Shown piece after piece: positions 1 to 10,265 of a stretch of 64,000 bases of DNA (positions are counted from its first letter, which is position 1; the number at the start of each line of letters is the position of its first letter). The notes below the pieces were generated by a model. That model was not told the DNA's origin and did not search any database. It was given only the letters and a program-made list of their open reading frames with translations. Position numbers and translations under genes: made by a program. This stretch comes from Ampelocalamus luodianensis (lineage: Eukaryota; Streptophyta; Magnoliopsida; Poales; Poaceae): contig CM070626.1 in the NCBI GenBank assembly GCA_036346255.1, positions 14,842,001-14,906,000 on the forward strand, given 5' to 3'.

Positions 1-45
1 TGGTTGAAAACCTGCACGGCTATTCGATGAATGTGACAATCGATC

Positions 46-258
46 GTGATCGTCAAAGTGAACAATTTTAAGGATAATATGAAGGCATCAAGACATGTGA
101 AGAGAAGGCTGAAATCTGTTAGAAAAATGAGAAACTCCGGAGTAATAGCTTTGAATTATATCCAAACAGCTAAGAATATGGCAGATCCCTTCACAAAGGG
201 TTTATCACGGAATGTGATAGACAATACATCGAGGGAGATGGGTTTGAGACTCACGTGA
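46..258 (+). pseudogene. copia pol C-terminus (RNase H tail), partial
   Basis: This 70-residue frame matches the last part of copia-type polyproteins. It has the block KVNNFKDNMKASRHVKRRLKSV, here given only as its position (residues 4-25), then SGVIALNYIQTAKNMADPFT and the terminal KGLSRNVID..EMGLR. In the family this is the end of the RNase H region, which removes the RNA strand during reverse transcription. The preceding family segment (CDSQ..) appears out of frame just upstream at 30-45, so a small lesion is likely. The frame stops 545 bp before the LTR. What remains cannot act alone, and the rest of pol is outside the window. Confidence 0.75.
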
Positions 259-803
259 GTTATACCATAGTGGTAACCCATCCTATATGATCGGAGATCC
301 CGTGAAGTAGGATTGGCGAAACAAGCTTTTGGTTAACTAGGAGGAGAGTACCTTTATAGACCCACTCCATTGGAGATGCAATTCTCTTCTAAATCTGTAT
401 GACAGGTTGATTTTTATCTTAATGTGTTATGTGGCTTGTTTAAGCAAAGATGCTGTCCTACAGAGCAGTCTTGAAAGAACACACTTATATGAGCCTGACT
501 ACTAGTCACAGTCTATGAGATAGGGTAATTTCTAGGAAGCTCATGAATAGGCCAGGAGTATGACTCATATGCTCCAACCCGCGGGGATGCCTGACAGCCT
601 GGTATCAGTTAAGGACTTAAGTAAAACTTATTCACATAAAACTGCCAATTCAAGGCTTAGTCCATTGTGCAGTTGTGGATAAGTGTAGCTTCTGTTCTAG
701 GTGGATGTTCAACCTTAATCGGTCTCCATCAAAACACTGGTATATCAAAACAATACCGTGGATCAAGGCATTTGACATGTGCCCTTGGGATCTGGTAGGG
801 GAT

Positions 804-1770
804 TGTTGGAATTAATACGGGCTGGGCCTATATTTAATTCTAATTAATTCCTAGAAAATCCCAAAGGCCCATGTGCACGTGCTAAAATTGTTTAGTCCCA
901 TATGGAGAGTTGAATGGGAGTTACACCACTTTAAAAGGTGGAACGTGGTAGTCCCCTTGTGGAATTGGAGAGAGCCAATACACGCGCGCGCGCCGCCGCC
1001 ACGCCCGCCACGCCGCGTCGCCGTGCGCGTGCGTGCGCGTGTCGCGCGTCTGCGCGTGCGGTCGTGCGCGCGCGCGTTTTCTTTATCTATTCGAAAATCG
1101 AAACGCACCGACTCGCAGTAAATGGTATTAACGAATAGCTGGCAGTCACGGTGCAGTTACTAGTGCATAACGGCTGCGATTATTTTTGAGTAATGGCATG
1201 GCTGCAGGTTACTAGTGACTAATGGTTGCGGTTACTATTGAGTAATGGCTGTAGGTTACTAGTGACTAATGGCTGCGGTTACTAGTGACTAATGGTCGTA
1301 GGTTACTAGTGAGTAATGGCTGCAGTTAACACTATTCTGACCTCTTCGTTTTTGCTATTTAGAAGAACAGATCACTGGTTCTCAGACTGATACGAAAGAT
1401 CTCCATACGATAGACAAACTCCACAGTTTTGTTGCTGTCTCTGGCGATCTCCATCCCGGCGAGATGCGTGTACGGCTACATCGGGAGAGCAGACCTCCGG
1501 AACCCTCGTCCTTGAAGGCTTGCACGAGCGAGGACGAATAAGGTTTTTGGGGAGCGTTCGCGCGACTGCTCACTTCATCTGATTTTCTGCTACGACTACA
1601 TCTGTGCGACTGCTATCACGACATCCACGAATGTCTCTGCTACATCCACTATGCCATGACTAACGACGACCTCACCAAGACTCCTGCTTCTACTTCTGCT
1701 GCTCCTTCTGCTGGCTCTGGGTACACCTATCTTGCACTTGTTGTTTTATTATCTGTTGTTTAATTGAACA
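804..1770 (+). repeat. copia 3' LTR (right border approximate)
   Basis: Begins TGTTGGAATT directly after a purine tract, as expected for a copia LTR. It contains a CG-dinucleotide-rich block at 980-1080 and a minisatellite at 1135-1335. The right border is inferred from an ATTGAACA end and could be wrong by some hundred bases. Confidence 0.55.
1135..1335 (+). repeat. minisatellite inside the copia LTR
   Basis: About eight imperfect copies of a 23-24 bp unit built on GGCTGCGGTTACTAGTGACT with AAT between units. Copies differ by G/C and A/G changes. It lies in the LTR, so copy number could vary between LTRs of the same family. Confidence 0.75.
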
Positions 1771-3589
1771 CTGAGATAGGTATGCTAGTTTCTGTCCTTT
1801 TAGAAATTCGTATATCTATAGTGTTCTTGTATACTTGTTTTGTGAAAATGGCAATAGTATTCTCCATGATTTATCTAGTACATTTCTGGATTAATCTAAT
1901 TAGAAAAATGCTCATATCTTCAACATTTATATGTAGGTCATTTAACACATATCAACCATCGAAAAACATCTCTAAATAGTTAAAAGCGTCTCAAAAATGT
2001 CTTTACACAATGAAAAACTTTAGGCAAATTGGAGAGTGTCTCAAAAATGTCTCCACGGTACAAATTTTTAGGATGATTTTTAAATTGTCTCTAAAAACTC
2101 CTCTAGATTATATAACTACAATTTTAGAGAAAGTTGGAAAGCGCCTCTAGAAAAATGGCTCTCCATGGTGTTTTTCTTGTAACGTTGAGCACTCCATAAT
2201 TCCATCTATCTTAAACCCTAACCTCCTCTATCTCCACTTTCCCTAAATCATAAATTAGAGTTTCTTCACATGAAAGGGTTGAGTGCAAATCCTGCACTCT
2301 AGACTTTATAGTGGAGGCTAGTTCCAGAGAGAAAATTTTATCGGGCGCCCGTTAAGCCCACACACAAACGAGTCTATACTCATGCACGCTTCTCAAAGCG
2401 GATGACGAACTGGGTCTCCTAAATCCGTCTCTTTATCATCTTCATCTTCTTTTGGCCTAAACCACCTTTCCCTACACCGTGGTTTCTCCAAGGTCACACC
2501 CAATATTTTGGCGAAGATACCAAAATACCCCTTCTCGGTTATTTTCTAAAGATCGAGTTCAATCGTCGTGAAGCAATCTCATACTTCGCCATGTGTAGGG
2601 TTCATCAATAGCTCTTTTCATATCAGCAAATCTCTTCCATCTGGCTTCCACTGAAACCACGATGGCACTTGCACCGACCTCCAAGCCACTTGATGTAACC
2701 TGTCACACCAAACCTCCCGTTCGGTCGTTCTTATCCATCTTGCACCATGCTTGAGTCCAATCACTTCACCCAATATCTTTGATCGTTCTGGATCTCAGCT
2801 GTCTTAGCCTACTCCTAATCATGTTTGTCGTTGACTCCAAACCACATGCACAACAATAGACCAAGAAATCAATTCTAGGCATAAGTTATTCGTAACTTAA
2901 CCCCACATTAACTAAAACATGCATCATGCAACACCTACGCACTGAATCCCATAATTTTAACCTAAACCACGAAATTCACTGCATTTCCAGTGCATCAACC
3001 CCCTCTGGTCGGCCTTATCGCCAGGCCACCGGTTAGACCGCCGCCTTGCTAGTCAGACCGCCCCACTTGTCAGACTGCCGGCAAACGACCGGTCATACCA
3101 CCTGAGACTTATGAATTTTTCTCAGGTCTGAAAACTGAACTCTCTCTGAAAATTTCAAACTCTACCTAGTTTTTCCTCAAAACTCCATTTTCAATGAGAC
3201 CAAAGTCCAAACGTATCCTCTCACCTTTATACACACATGATTTTTGGCCGATTCCAAAAATATAACATTTCATTCTCGGCGATCTTACGCGCATGTGGCG
3301 ATCGCCTCGTCGTGCCTCGGCCGGTCGAGCCGTCACCAAGGCGGTCCGGACCGCCAGCCACTAGCCGGTCCGACCACCTCCATGGCCGGTCAAACCGCCA
3401 ATGACCTGACATCAGCAGGAACTACCGAAAATGAGAGTTTCTCCAAACACATTGACACCATTGCCAATTATTTCATGACACTAAGAGTTGGATCATCTAA
3501 CCATGATATCCACGATAAGGAACCTGAAAACAAGAAACAACCTTTTTCTAGCTTGTCGCCATCCTCACCCGGTATGCTTTCCTCCTGAT
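1771..3589. other. no gene; repeat-like intergenic sequence
   Basis: I see no conserved coding frame here. 2340-3240 reads like old retrotransposon sequence. 2995-3420 carries recurrent GGTC/GACCGG/ACCGCC words (CGGTCAGACCGCC-like), a style common in grass gypsy LTRs. An open frame at 3244-3588 has no recognisable domain. No paired LTR or target duplication was found, so no element is called. Confidence 0.4.
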
Positions 3590-4300
3590 AGCACTAATAT
3601 ACCACTCCACTTGGGTCTTCTCCTGGTCCTTCAGCAAGATTCGCCAGTGCATGACGCCAGATAGTTTGAACAAGATGTCAGTTGGGTGCATAAAAAAAAT
3701 TCTCAATTGCCATCTTATTTCTAACCCTCCAAAGAGTTCAGCACACCGCCCCCAAGCCAAACAAAATAAGCTTGTTTCTAGTTTCTACCAGCGCCTCCTG
3801 AACCCAGCCAAACCGAAATAAACTCCTCCAGAGATTTTGGAACCACATTCCAGCTAACAATTTCCTTCATACAAATCCAAGTAAACTGTGCAATTGGACA
3901 GCAGAACAGAATTTGATTGATGCCTTCCTTTGCTGAACACAAAGCACATAATTCATATCCTTGCCATTCCCTCCTAGCCAATTGATCTGCAGTTTGGAGC
4001 CTATCTTGGAAACTTCGCCATAAGAAGATTTTAATCTTCAAAGGAAGCTTACAGCACCAGATGTCCATCATTCTGAAGCTAACAACACCTCCAAAAGTAA
4101 GGCACCTAAATAGAGATTTAGTGGTAAACTGACCTTGCATGACAGTAATTGTTTTCTCAGAAATGATATACATTTGTCTGATGTTTTTTCCCTGGAATTT
4201 AGTCGAATTTCTAACCTTACTATGTGCCCAAAGATTCTTGCCTCCATCCCTGCTTTCGGCAAAGTTCCAGTGGAACCAGCTCCATCCCTGCTGCTGCCGA
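3590..4300 (-). pseudogene. LINE ORF2 C-terminal fragment (zf-RVT region)
   Basis: Read on the minus strand, 4308 to 3778 encodes the typical tail of plant L1 ORF2 proteins: KIKIFLWRSFQDRLQTADQL, then a Cys-rich segment with CALCSAKEGINQILFCCPIA, then a Trp-rich stretch. This is the zf-RVT zinc-binding region that follows reverse transcriptase. It continues after a frame change into 3760-3590, with GLGAVCWTLWRVRNKMAIE-like sequence. Endonuclease and reverse transcriptase are missing, so this is a dead 3' fragment. Toward 4300 it runs into unrelated GC-rich sequence with (GGCAGC)n at about 4335-4365. Confidence 0.75.
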
Positions 4301-5232
4301 TTGCACAACGTTGGAAGAGACGCCCGCTACACTGAAGGCAGTGGCAGCGGCAGCGGCAGCGGCGGGGAGGAAGAGGAGGCGTCGGGGTGGACGAGGAGGA
4401 TGCCAGGGAGGTTAGTAGGCCTCGCTGGCTCCGCCTAGGCACCATGCAGGTGCCGGCACGGGTCTACATCAACGATTTAAGGCTTGGGCTCGAGTGGCTG
4501 GAAATTTTGACATGGGCCAGATCAGTTGTCCTTAGTACAGGGGATCAGAGGAGATGGAGAGAGATCTGGACGTCGGACCAGGGATTTAAATATCGGCCGA
4601 TAACGTTTCTATCGGCTATATCGGTCACTCCGGTAGAAGTATAAACCGATTTCGAAATTTTTGGTTTGAATGAATTTCATCTAAAATTTTGAATTTGATT
4701 GAATTTTGTTTGAATTTGATTTTTTTTAAAAAAGAAAATCTGAAAAAGAAAATTAAAAAGAAAATTTCGGCCAAAATTGGCTGAAATTTTCTATCGACCA
4801 TATTGGCCTTATCGGCCAGCCCTAGTAATTTTTTTGAACCGGTTACCCGATCCCTGCGTCGGACGATGTAGTCAAAAAATTTGACAGACTCCTTTGAGGA
4901 AATAATGGAATAATACATGCCACTGAATAACTTCATCTATGTACCATTGAATAACTTTGTCTAAATGAGCAATGCCATGGTCATCAAGATCATTTTAACC
5001 CTACCCTCACAAAGTTTTGGGTAGCCAAGAGAGAAGGCCAAAATTGATGGTTGATAAAGGGATTAGTATCCAAAAGAGTGTCATATAAGGTTTTTTTTCT
5101 CGTCGTGATATTGTTAAATGTAAAAGAAGTTGTATGCACTCCATGAATCTGATAGGTATTTTTAGTGTACATTGATGGTCGAACGTTCAAATATTTCACC
5201 GCACATATTCAGAACGAAGAAAATTTAGAACT
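4300..5232. other. no gene; AT-rich repeat-like spacer
   Basis: 4330-4370 is a short GGCAGC run. 4575-4830 contains repeated CGGCCGATA/TATCGGCC words around an AT-rich core. This looks like a decayed MITE, but clear terminal repeats and a target duplication are not visible. No coding frame is convincing. Confidence 0.35.
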
Positions 5233-6684
5233 AGAGGAAGTGTATATACGAATTTTTTAATAAAATAATCATTATTTTATTCCAAAATACAATAATATAC
5301 CTATTTTTTATTTTACAGAAATAACCCCTATTGCTCCACTGTTGGGCGACTTATGTTAGTCGCCCAATGATTAAGTGATAAGTGTACAAGTAGTCCAGTG
5401 GTTGAGTGACTAAGGACTTATAATCTAACGGTTGAGCGAGAAGTCCCTAGTAGTTACTCAACCGTTGGGCGACTAGGGGCTTATGTGCAAAATCAACATT
5501 TCCTACCTCCCTTGGGGGTTATTAATTAAAATAATATTGTTTTATTTTATTCCCTTTCTCGGAGATCATAGCACAACCTGCTTTTCTTTTAATTGTTTTG
5601 TGAGTTCATGGTCTCGTGGTTATAAACTTCTAGTGACAGTCACAATCGCATCTTGCTTTGGGCATTTTTCATATTTATTCTAAAATGCACCATTATAAGA
5701 TTTTAGACACCACTTTCTAAGTAACAAGTCATTTATAGTTTCTTGGTGTTGTTCTAAGTTTTCAGAAATTTGCGTGCAATTCTCGTACAGTTTATCTATC
5801 TAGTTCATCTTATGCTCGTTGTTATACAGTTTGGTCTGGTACATCTTCTGCCCGTTGATTCCGTTGATTGCTGCTTCGTGTTATACTAGCTAAACGCGAT
5901 GTGATGATGTAGTAGATTGTTGGTGTACCAGTGCTAGCCATGCTTTGTTAAACGACATCTCATTCTTCGCAAGAAGGATAATTTCAATGTTGACGAATTA
6001 GGCGCGGAGAGAAAAGTTCGACCAGATACACTTTTGCATCTTTGAATTGTCACTGCCCTTGTGAGTGCTACTGAACTTCAATCTCTAGTCCAATCAATAG
6101 CACCACCTTTTAAATTACCAGTAGATTTTTAAAATTGCAAGTAGTAAGATAAGTTATATTACAATACGTGAGGTAGGTAGGCATATAACAATGTAGAAGG
6201 GAGTAGGAAATGCCGATTTTGCACATACGCCCCTAGTAGCCCAACGGTTGAGCGACTAGGGACTTATCGCTCAACCGTTGGTAGGGATGGCAATCGGGCG
6301 CGGTGGGCACGGGTAGTGCTCGCCTATACTCATACCCGCGACCCTGATTTTCCCCACGGGCATGCCCGCAAAGGACGACGGGCGAAGAACCTCGTCCATA
6401 CCGTCGCCCGCGGGTACCGTCGCCCGCGGGTATGCCCGTTTACCCGTGAACAATGCACTGCCGCCCGTGGGTACCCATCGCCCGCGAGCATGCACGTCAC
6501 ACATAAACAATGCACACATCAAGTTTATCACAATTCACACATCAATAGTGCATCACACATTCAACAACTAATAAAGTCATTTGTTTGTTACATAAAGGCT
6601 CTTAGCCATATTCGACGCAAACAGGAGATAAATATTTTTCACCTAGCTGTGCAGTATGTTTGGTATACCAGTCATATTGGCCAA

Positions 6685-6835
6685 TGATAAATATCTTGCT
6701 TGGAGCATAGTCCGTAGAACATAAACATTTTTGCTGCAAATAAAATTCCTACTTCTAACTGATAAATATCTTGCTTGGAGCATAGTCCGTAGAACATAAA
6801 CATTTTTGCTGCAAATAAAATTCCTAACTTCTAAC
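6685..6835 (+). repeat. 75-bp tandem duplication
   Basis: Two near-identical 75-bp units starting TGATAAATATCTTGC at 6685 and 6760. They differ by one inserted A near the end of the second unit, so this is a recent duplication inside the hAT element. Confidence 0.9.
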
Positions 6836-7375
6836 TAAAGAATGAATTGTCAAGGTGAGCTGCTTGTTTGGTCAGTCAATCATATTTGATCTGTCTGAAG
6901 AATGAATTGTCAAGCCTGCTTGTTTGAAGAATGAACTGTCAAGGCAACTCGTAGTAGTACTCCTTGATGTGCTAGGATTACTACTTCTGTCTAAAGAATG
7001 AATTTGTCAAGGCAATTAAGCATGCTGGCAAGAGGCACAAGAAGCAGTTCGCACCCCTAGAGAACTGCTATATACATGATTCAAGTCAGGGAATGAGCTC
7101 ACTCCCAGGAAAATTCAACCACATAAACAAATAAACAATAGTATATGCCTCCAGATTCCGGAGTCATGAATCATGATGGCATCTAAAATATTTCAGCGGC
7201 ACTAAATAAACCAAGTATTAGATCCTGCATACTAAATGGCACAAATAGGCATGAGCAACTACCTACCAGGATGCGCAAGATCTGCAGCACTATCAAAAAA
7301 ACCACGCAAGGATTGTGCAAGAACGAAGCTATGCACATGTTCACCTGGTTCAGTAGAACCTCGGTCGAGCTTTGA

Positions 7376-7700
7376 GGTCAGGGCGGGGAGGATCTGGAGG
7401 AGGAGGAGGTCAGCCGGGAGGAGGAGCGACGGCAGGGGGGGCGGCAGCCGGCCGGGAGGAGGATGGAGTGGATCTGGAGAAGGAGGAGGTCAGCCGGGAG
7501 GAGGAGCGACGGCAGGGCGGGGGGCGGCAGCCGGCCCGGAGGAGGATGGAGTGGATCTAGAGAAGGAGGAGGTCAGCCGGGAGGAGGAGCGGTGGCAGCG
7601 GGCTGAGAGGAGGATGGAGCGGATCTGGAGAAGAAGGAGATTGGCCGGGAAGAGGAGGAGGTTAGCCGGGAGGAGGAGGAGGAGTGGCGGCAGCCGACCG
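7376..7700 (+). repeat. purine-rich GGA minisatellite
   Basis: Imperfect repeats of about 70-80 bp built from GGAGGAGG, CAGCCGGGAGGAGGAGCG and GGATCTGGAGAAGGAGG. The open frames across it are low-complexity Gly/Arg/Glu runs and are not called as genes. The strand asymmetry (G-rich on plus) makes it a candidate G-quadruplex or R-loop region. Confidence 0.75.
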
Positions 7701-8689
7701 AGAGGATGACATGCAAGGCAACCGGTCGGGAGGAGGAATGGAGGAATTGGGGCTTCGCTTCGACGCTTTGTGCTCGTGGGTGGCGGCTGGGAAATGGGAA
7801 TCAGGGTTGGGGAGAGAGGGTGAGTATGTGTCTTTGTGACTAGACGGTGAGGGTGAGCAGTGAGTGACTAACCCTAGGGTTTTAGTGGATCCACCTGTCG
7901 GTCTATATCGCGGGTAAACGGGCGAGACGGGTACGGGTGGAGCTCACCCATGCCCGTGTCCGTTTACCCGACGGGCAGAGAGTTTCCCCCATGTTCATGC
8001 CCGTGGGCAAAGAAAACAACCTATACCCAGCTCCATTAGGTTATTTACCCGCGGGCACGTGGGTAATCGGGCACAACTGCCATCCCTAATCGTTGGGCTA
8101 TAAGTTCCTAGTCACTCAATCGTTGGGCGACTTGTATACTTGTCGCTAAATCATTGGGTGACTAGCACAAGTCGTTCAACGGTGGAGCGACAGGAGATTA
8201 TTTCTGTAAAATAAAAAAAGGCAAGTATATTACTGTACATATTTCAGAATAAAATAATGATTATGAAAAAAATTTATGTATATACGTACCCTCTGCACAA
8301 TCGATACTACTATAGCTTTCCATTTGGGTCGAGAGCATCTCAGTTGTTACTGTTGATTTTTTTTATTTAATCCTTTTTAAATAATATTTTAAAGTTAACC
8401 TATCGCTAACTTTATTTTCAATTCCGACCCGTTTGATCACACCATAACTCACGGTGTGACCAAACCATTCTGTTATACTACTTTCCTCAGCATGGCCAAA
8501 TCTGCTATGCAAGCTGTCGTGTGCACGTTGTGCTAGCGTGGAGGGCATGCGTGGCCTAGTCCTTATCATTGTCACGCCAGTACTCATGACATGACAAACC
8601 TGCCTTGTCACGTCAACACGCGTGGTATGACAGAGGTGACTTTGGGGTGCATGTTATTTATTCAATTTGCATATCATATAAGCCAAAAA

Positions 8690-8930
8690 TTTCAATTCAC
8701 ATGACTGGAAGGGTTCCCAGATAATTATGATTCACCAAATTAAGGGCTAGATGTTTTTTTGTATGTGAATTATATCTCTAAACTAACTATCAAATCTAAG
8801 CCTTTAAAATTAGAGCTCATCAAATTAAGGGTCAGATGTTTTTTTAAAAGAAATTCTAGCTTATTTCTCTTTTTTTTCTAGCAGATGTAAACCACATGTT
8901 ACTAGCTTTTATTATATAACTAGCAAGGTG
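8690..8930 (+). repeat. dispersed repeat, copy 1
   Basis: One of three related copies (see 9590 and 13870). Shared words are CACCAAATTAAGGG, a T-run, AGAATTTCTAG, TTTCTCTTTTTTT, AACCACATGTTA and TATATAATAGAT-like ends. The TATAATAG words and CCGCGACCTTGTGCG nearby recall Helitron borders, but no clear hairpin plus CTRR end was found. Confidence 0.5.
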
Positions 8931-9143
8931 GTCCGCGACCTTGTGCGAACATCATCATTATAGAATGGTAGTGTAGTTAACTGTGCATAAATATTACTAA
9001 TTTCCAATCACACTAATGTAGATATATTCCATACATTGTTTTCTATTTAACCCTATATGTATTATCTACATGTGTTTCGTATTGTCTATATAGTTGGAAA
9101 TCATGCAAAAGGACAACATTTTTTCATATAAATTCTTTTCTTC

Positions 9144-9349
9144 TCGACGATTGAGCAATAGCTTAGTGGTGGAGACGTGGGGTAACATCCCACCCACCTG
9201 GGTTTGATTCATGGATCGACCCAATGCGTCTCGCCTAAATAATTTGGGTATACACGTGTGTGCAAGCACCCATCTTTCAGTAATTTCCTTGCATGCATAG
9301 GTGTAGTGTGCTGTGAGTGTGGTGTGCGTCCACCTTGCACCCTCTTAAA
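9144..9349 (+). mobile_element. tRNA-derived SINE with perfect target duplication
   Basis: A box A-like TAGCTTAGTGGTGG (9159-9172) and a box B-like GGTTTGATTC (9201-9210) are spaced as in a tRNA gene, giving an internal RNA polymerase III promoter. The body is flanked by identical 14-bp repeats AAATTCTTTTCTTC at 9130-9143 and 9350-9363. This is the signature of LINE-assisted retroposition. The tail before the right duplication is a short CTCTTAAAA. About 206 bp is in the usual size range for grass SINEs. The perfect flank suggests it is fairly young. Confidence 0.85.
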
Positions 9350-9589
9350 AAATTCTTTTCTTCGTTTCCTATTTTTGTTTTCTTATTTGCATTTGGAAAG
9401 ACGACCGAGTGAGACGTATGTGGGTTGGGATTCCCTTTTTTGTGTTCACGCATGGCCTATTTAGGCTAAGCTCAATTGTTTTTACTTTAATTTCCTTCTT
9501 ATCTCTTAATCTTAAAACACATCTATTATCTCTTATCTTTTGAGTTTAAATAGGTGGCCTAATAACATATAATGGTTGTGATTTTTAAT

Positions 9590-9786
9590 CATAAGTTGGC
9601 CCACCAAATTAATTTCCAGATTTCTTTTGTGAGAATTTCTAGCATGTGTTTATTTTTCTTGTAGCATCTAGTGGTTATGAGCTATCAGTAATAATTAATG
9701 TCCACCAAACTAAGGGCCGGGTATTTTTCTTTTTTCTTTTGTGAGAATTTCTAAGCTATTTATCTTTTTTTCTTAGTAGTTATAAA
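9590..9786 (+). repeat. dispersed repeat, copy 2, split by a CACTA element
   Basis: Same repeat as at 8690. Its reading AAACCACATGTTATTGACTTCTAGTATATAATAGAT, not written further, is interrupted after AAACCA by the CACTA element at 9790-13200 and resumes at 13201. Copy 1 shows the uninterrupted form AAACCACATGTTACTAG, which confirms the insertion point. Confidence 0.65.
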
Positions 9787-9814
9787 CCACACTACTACAA
9801 AAAGGCTAATACTA

Positions 9815-10092
9815 GACGCCTCATCACAGACGGCTAGCCAAAACCGTCTGTATTACATGCAATCACAGACGGTTTTGGTTTAGAAACCGTCTGTGTAAAT
9901 AGATGCGCTAAAAACCGTCTGTAAAGTATCATAGACGGTTCGTGTTTAAAACCGTCTGTGAAGTAAATCATTATCACAGACGGTTTGTAACAAACAACCG
10001 TCTGTGAAACTTCCAAGACGGTTCTTTTAACTAACCGTCTATGATAATGGTATACTTCACAGACGGTTTTTATCAGAATCGTCTGTGATAAT
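9815..10092. repeat. CACTA subterminal repeat array, 5' side
   Basis: About a dozen ACAGACGGTT or AACCGTCTGT units in both orientations, forming small palindromes with AT spacers. In CACTA elements such motifs bind the element's own TNPA-type protein and set transposition competence. Confidence 0.85.
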
Positions 10093-10204
10093 TAAATGTT
10101 TCGGCTCCCGCGTGTTATGCATGCGTCTCTTCGTCTCCCACGCCGATGGGCGTCGATGCGTCTCTTCGTTTCGCGCGTCAACATTACGATATGTCTCTTC
10201 GACG

Positions 10205-10213
10205 TTTTATAAG
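10205..10213 (+). promoter_or_regulatory. TATA-like box upstream of the captured F-box-like gene
   Basis: TTTTATAAG lies about 55 bp before the ATG at 10266. That is a fitting distance for a short plant leader, but there is no other support. A second ATGGTGAGCACGC copy lies at 10232, so the start context is locally duplicated. Confidence 0.3.
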
Positions 10214-10265
10214 AGTGATATTATCGCGCGCCATGGTGAGCACGCATGGTATTGAATAGTACACC

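Larger units (their letters stand above)
1..1770 (+). mobile_element. Ty1/copia retrotransposon, 3' part with 3' LTR
   Basis: The window opens inside a copia element. The order seen is the pol 3' end (46-258), about 545 bp of untranslated internal sequence, a purine-rich tract (GGTAGGGGA) at about 795-802, and an LTR starting TGTTGGAA at 804. This is the usual copia order for a plus-strand element. The 5' part lies outside the window. The right LTR border is not certain: an ATTGAACA at about 1769 would give an LTR near 0.97 kb, but no target duplication can be tested because the other flank is missing. Confidence 0.8.
6282..8088. mobile_element. non-autonomous hAT-type element
   Basis: Terminal inverted repeats are TAGGGATGGCA at 6282 and TGCCATCCCTA ending at 8088. 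They are followed inward by matching CGGGC-rich, CCCGCGGGTA-type subterminal sequence on both sides. Flanking 8-bp sequences are ACCGTTGG (6274-6281) and ATCGTTGG (8089-8096), one mismatch apart. An 8-bp duplication with CAGGG/TAGGG ends is the hAT signature. No transposase is encoded, so it must have moved with enzyme from elsewhere. It sits in the right arm of the foldback element and is therefore younger. Confidence 0.85.
5233..8294. mobile_element. foldback element with about 280-bp terminal inverted repeats
   Basis: The left arm (5233-5515) begins AGAGGAAGTGTATATACG. It pairs with a right arm that is split in two: 6195-6281 and 8097-8294, ending GTATATACGTACCCTCT. Both arms share a (T)n-AATAATCATTATTTTATTC tract, TTTATTTTACAGAAATAA, and repeated CAACCGTTGGGCGACTA words. 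Removing the hAT insertion at 6282-8088 restores one continuous arm of about 285 bp. The spacer 5516-6194 has no recognisable gene. No target duplication is obvious, so the family is open; long-arm Mutator-type and other foldback elements are possible. Confidence 0.75.

Noticed and set aside
7236..7709. 157-codon Gly/Arg/Glu-rich frame
   Set aside because: Encoded by the GGA minisatellite, which is open in several frames. No family similarity.
8930..8960. GGTGGTCCGCGACCTTGTGCG as a Helitron end
   Set aside because: A possible GC-rich hairpin, but no CTRR terminus or A/T target site could be placed with confidence, so only a dispersed repeat is called.
9815..10092. Regularly spaced short repeats, CRISPR-like at first sight
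   Set aside because: Units occur in both orientations at CACTA ends and vary in spacing. The genome is eukaryotic. These are transposase-binding subterminal repeats.
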